Of a stretch of 34,529 nt of DNA, positions 32,099 through 34,529 are shown piece after piece. A program made the translations under genes and the position numbers. The notes beneath the pieces are model-generated. The model worked only from the letters and a program-made list of their open reading frames with translations, did not search any database and was not told the DNA's origin. Position 1 is the stretch's first letter. Each line of letters starts with the position of its first letter. Source of the stretch: DAOUAE01 sp034433795 (GTDB lineage Bacteria; Chloroflexota; UBA6077; FW602-bin22; DAOUAE01); contig DAOUAE010000081.1 of NCBI GenBank assembly GCA_034433795.1, forward strand, positions 1 through 34,529, given 5' to 3'.

Positions 32099-32127
32099 AT
32101 CATAACCGATGCTGTCCGCTCCGGCAA
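32099..32127 (-). promoter_or_regulatory. Sigma70-type promoter of the DeoR repressor gene
   Basis: On the - strand TTGCCG (32127-32122) and TATGAT (32104-32099) are separated by 17 bp. Transcription should start near 32092, giving a leader of about 30 nt before ATG 32060. The upstream part 32128-32405 between this promoter and the SDR gene contains no credible gene. Confidence 0.6.
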
Positions 32128-32381
32128 GGACTCTGTGCGAGCGCCAGGGGAGCCGGTGAGAGGCCAGAGCCGACCCGGCGAGCTGCTCAGCCCGTGCCTT
32201 GCCCCCAGCCTTCGGACGCAGGCGCGGCTGCCCCATGGTCGCCTGCCCGCCGCTCAGCGTGACGGCCGGGCCTCTCGCTGAGGGGCCGTCGGCGTCTTCG
32301 ACCGTCCCGGTGGGGTGGCCGCCAGGGGCTGGTTGGCGGCGGCCGGTGGGAGAGATGTCTCGTGCCGGAGCGGAGAGGGCA

Positions 32382-32399
32382 GACCGGGGCCGGCCGGTC
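32382..32399 (-). terminator. GC-rich stem-loop after the SDR gene
   Basis: GACCGG-GGCCGG-CCGGTC forms a 6-bp stem with a 6-nt loop, 7 bases past the SDR stop codon in its direction of transcription. There is no T-run. It may end or slow the SDR transcript; in a sequence this rich in G+C a chance hairpin is also possible. The rest of the 280-bp gap (32128-32381) shows no gene or clear site. Confidence 0.25.
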
Positions 32400-32405
32400 G
32401 CCGGC

Positions 32406-33138
32406 CTACAGGGCGCTGGGCACCAGCACCAGTTCCGGCACCCGCACCCGGGGCGGGAGGGTGGCCACGAAGAGACAGGCTGCCGCCACGTCCTCCGGGC
32501 GCAGCGCCTTCGCCCGCACCTCCGGCGGGGGCGGCACGGGGCGTTGCTCCAGAAGCGGGGTATCGGTCATCCCCGGAAAGATCACCGTCGTGCGGATCCC
32601 CGCCGACCGCTCCTCCTCCCACGTTCCGTGGGCCAGCCCCACCAGACCATGCTTACTGGCCTGGTAGGCGACCCCGGAGAGGTCGGGCCGTTGGACGGCG
32701 TAGGAGGCGATATATATAAATGAGCAACCCGCCGCCCTGCTGCCGCATGGCGGGCAGGGCGGCCTGAGTGAGGTGAAAAGCCGCCGTCAGGTTGACGCGG
32801 AGCAGCCTCTCCCAGTCGGCCGGGTCCAGGACCGCCAGCGCCCGCTGGGGAATGTTGGTCCCGGCGGCGCAGACCACCACGTCCAGCCGTCCGAAATGGG
32901 CGTGGACCTCGGCCACCGCCTGACGCAGGGCCGCGCTGTCCAGGAGGTCCACCGGCCAGGCCCGGGCCATCCCCCCGGCCGCCCGGATCTGCCCGACGAC
33001 TTCCTCCAGGAGCCCGGCCCGCCGGGCCAAGAGCGCCACCGCCGCCCCTTCACGGGCGAAGAGGAGGGCGGTGGCCCGGCCGATGCCCGAGCTCCCGCCG
33101 GTCACCAGGGCGACCGTCCCGGTCAAGGCCCCCGTCAT
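32406..33138 (-). pseudogene. SDR-family dehydrogenase, frameshifted at a TA repeat
   Basis: The 5' part (33138 to about 32718) reads MTGALTGTVALVTGGSSGIG with the TGxxxGIG cofactor motif at residues 13-20, VVVCAAGTNI (NAAG equivalent) and GGGLLIYI. The 3' part in another frame reads ASYAVQRPDLSGVAYQASKH with the catalytic YxxxK, then TTVIFPGMTDTP, and ends at 32406. The shift lies in ATATATATA (32710-32718). Removing two AT units gives LLIYIASYAV, the normal fifth strand, and adding one unit would also restore the frame. The intact enzyme would have about 243 residues, normal for an NAD(P)-dependent sugar or polyol dehydrogenase. The start overlaps the isomerase stop (ATGA), so both were one operon. 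The gene is broken, phase-variable or misread. Confidence 0.85.
32710..32718. repeat. Short AT dinucleotide tract at the SDR frameshift
   Basis: ATATATATA is the only such tract in this GC-rich neighbourhood. Its length of 9 bases puts the downstream half of the SDR gene out of frame. Slipped-strand pairing in units of 2 bp would switch the frame. Confidence 0.7.
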
Positions 33139-33770
33139 CGGCCGCCTCCGCCCGCCGGCGCGAGACTCGCCTCCAGCAGCGCCCGCAGGGCCTGGTACTC
33201 GTGGGCGGCGATGGCCGCGCTGGGAAGGTCCGGCCGGGGGACCTTGTGAGCCTCGGCGCAGTAAAAGCCCTGGTAGCCGATCTCCCGGAGCGCCTGGAGA
33301 ATCGGCCGGTAATCGATCTCCCCCTCGCCCAGCAGGCAGTCGTGGGTGGGCGTGGGCTGGCGGGCGGCGTCTTTGATCTGGACGTTGGCGATATAGGGGG
33401 CCAGGCGCAGCACCTGAGCCCGGTCGCAGCGGTCGCCCGCCAGATACATGTTGCCGGGGTCGTAGGTCAGGACCACATTCGGCCGGTCGATGAGCCGCAG
33501 CAGCCGCAGCGCCCGGTCGGTGGTGGCGGTCAGGGCAAGATGGCATTCCAGCAGCACCCGGCAGCCGGCCCGTAGGGCCTCGTCGGCCGCCCGGGCCAGG
33601 TAGTGGGCGGCCCGCAGCCAGTGGTCCAGACGAACGGGGCGCGTTCCCAGTTTATCGGGCCAGAGGCGGATGAGATCGCAGCCCAGAAGAAGAGCGATCT
33701 CCAGATAGCGGCGAAAGGCCTCCAGTTGCCGCTCGTTCTCCGCGTCGCTCCCTTCGGCGAAGCCCCGACC
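33135..33770 (-). pseudogene. TIM-barrel sugar phosphate isomerase/epimerase, 5' end missing
   Basis: About 210 residues remain: FAEGSDAENERQLEAFRRYL, EIALLLGCDLIRLWPDKLGT, RVLLECHLALTATTDRALRL, NVVLTYDPGNMYLAGD, IANVQIKDAARQPTPTHDCL, LGEGEIDYRPILQALREIGY, QGFYCAEAHK. This is the xylose-isomerase-like barrel family (IolE/IolI, COG1082), with metal ligands Glu (LLECH), Asp (YDPGN), His and Glu (FYCAEAHK) in place. Some 60 residues of the N-terminus are absent: upstream of about 33770 the frame meets a stop at 33780-33782 and the sequence turns into a different gene on the other strand. The GTG at 33557 could start an artificial shorter protein but would lack half of the barrel. It overlaps the SDR gene by 4 bp. 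Confidence 0.82.
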
Positions 33771-34234
33771 TCGACGATATCATCCACGTGGTGGACCTGG
33801 TCCGGTACCTGTGCGGGGGTGAAGCAGTGGTGGTCCACGCCTTCCAGGATCGCTTTTTCGCCGACTGGACCAACTGTTACAACGCCCTCGTCCGCTTCAG
33901 CACCGGTTCGGTCGGCATTGTCACCGGCAACCGTTCCGCCGGGGCCCGGCGCCTGCGCTGCGAGGTCCACGGGCGTGGCCTCCACGCCGAGATCGAGATC
34001 CCGGAGCGGGCTGATCTCTGGGTCGAGGACGCCGTAACACCTGAGGTCCTGACGGGGCCGGGACTGGTGGGGAGCAACAACTTCCTGGAGTACGAGGGCA
34101 CGCTGGCCCTGCACCGTCATTTTGTGGCCTGCCTGCTGGAAGGACGCCTCCCCTTGACCTCGTTTCAGGAATGCCTGGGGACGATGCGACTGGTCGAGCG
34201 GATCGAGGGGGTGGCTGGAAACTCTCCGGCCTGA
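33765..34234 (+). pseudogene. Gfo/Idh/MocA-family oxidoreductase, 5' half missing
   Basis: About 155 residues remain, from LDDIIHVVDLVRYLCGGEAV through NALVRFSTGSVGIVTGNRSA, RRLRCEVHGRGLHAEIEIPE and YEGTLALHRHFVACLLEGRL to QECLGTMRLVERIE. This is the C-terminal domain of Gfo/Idh/MocA dehydrogenases; the DxxxHVVDLVRYL helix contains the catalytic His. The NAD-binding N-terminal half (some 170-190 residues) is gone. The junction with the oppositely oriented isomerase lies near 33765. A GTG at 33788 gives an open frame but not a workable enzyme. It was probably one of a divergent gene pair before the loss. Confidence 0.82.
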
Positions 34235-34529
34235 ACAACCCCTCACTGGCGGCTCGCCTGCCCGGTGCCGGACCACGGGAGGGGTGCCCGGCCCTCGCAG
34301 GGGAAGGCCTCTAGTGGATGTAAACAAAATCCCACCAGATTGTCCCAACGACCTTGAGGCGTCGGGCGCTACCCGTGTTGTTGCGGCGGTAGAGGCCCGT
34401 GCAGCATTCCCGCGCTCGCCCGTCCGGGGGACGGGTGCGTCGCCCGGACAGGCCGTGCCTCTCCAGGGGTTGACCCGGCTCCCGCCGGCGCCTACGATCC
34501 AGGAGAAGGTCGATTGATTGCCATAACCT
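34235..34529 (+). other. Non-coding end of the window with a possible promoter
   Basis: No credible gene is seen in this 295-bp stretch. Near its end TTGACC (34470-34475) and TACGAT (34493-34498) are 17 bp apart, followed by AGGAGAAGG (34501-34509) and a possible TTG start at 34514. The ribosome site would sit almost on the predicted transcript start. A gene may begin at the edge of the window, but too little is visible to say which. Confidence 0.35.

Noticed and set aside
34284..34517. 77-residue + strand open frame at the right end
   Set aside because: No ribosome site, no family similarity, and composition like non-coding sequence; it runs over the possible promoter at 34470-34498.
1..34529. 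CRISPR array, tRNA, rRNA, insertion sequence or prophage
   Set aside because: No regularly spaced repeats, no tRNA-like or rRNA sequence and no transposase or integrase motif were seen while reading either strand.

Overview
The window is very GC-rich (roughly two thirds or more G+C), with strong GGAGG-type ribosome binding sites and densely overlapping ATGA/GTGA gene junctions. It carries a [NiFe]-hydrogenase of the actinobacterial-type group 1h (high-affinity, oxygen-tolerant, cytoplasmic). It also carries Tat-type sugar-binding lipoproteins, one of which has a Thr/Pro-rich linker. This mix suits an aerobic Chloroflexota (for example Thermomicrobia-like) or another non-actinobacterial group 1h carrier. 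The phylum is an inference; there is no rRNA or marker gene here.

Region 1 (1-14342, + strand) is a hydrogenase operon. After a truncated Cys-tailed protein and a two-domain protein of unknown role, a promoter at about 1121-1151 leads into hhyS, five consecutive genes for small single-pass membrane proteins, and hhyL. Then come a protease-like protein that has lost its nickel ligands, a winged-helix/Cys-tail protein, a NifU+Rieske electron-transfer protein (HhyE-like), the canonical maturation protease, hypC, a second HypC-like protein, hypD, hypE, a double-SIS protein, a mini-glutaredoxin and hypF. hypF is interrupted by an in-frame amber codon. hypA and hypB are absent. The five membrane proteins between the two structural subunits are the most unusual part. 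They look like a membrane anchor or stalk that could couple the soluble hydrogenase to the quinone pool.

Region 2 (14454-31136, - strand) is a single roughly 17 kb convergent operon with no gap above about 40 bp. It reads: binding protein 4, a type I phosphodiesterase-like protein, binding proteins 3, 2 and 1, two CUT1-type permeases, then five sulfatase-family proteins. No transport ATPase is encoded. Three sulfatases have the Cys formylglycine motif and two have Thr at that position. The layout suggests import of a sulfated (or phosphorylated) saccharide and cytoplasmic desulfation. A sigma70-type promoter (31201-31229) precedes it.

Region 3 (31284-34529) holds a DeoR-family repressor with its own promoter. 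A similar sequence motif lies just downstream of both promoters, which suggests one shared regulon. Next to it are remnants of a sugar or polyol catabolic cluster: an SDR dehydrogenase frameshifted at a TA repeat, and a TIM-barrel isomerase and a Gfo/Idh/MocA oxidoreductase that face away from each other and both lack their 5' ends at one junction near 33765. With the hypF amber codon and a one-base frameshift at the end of binding protein 3, these lesions point either to decay or to consensus/assembly errors.
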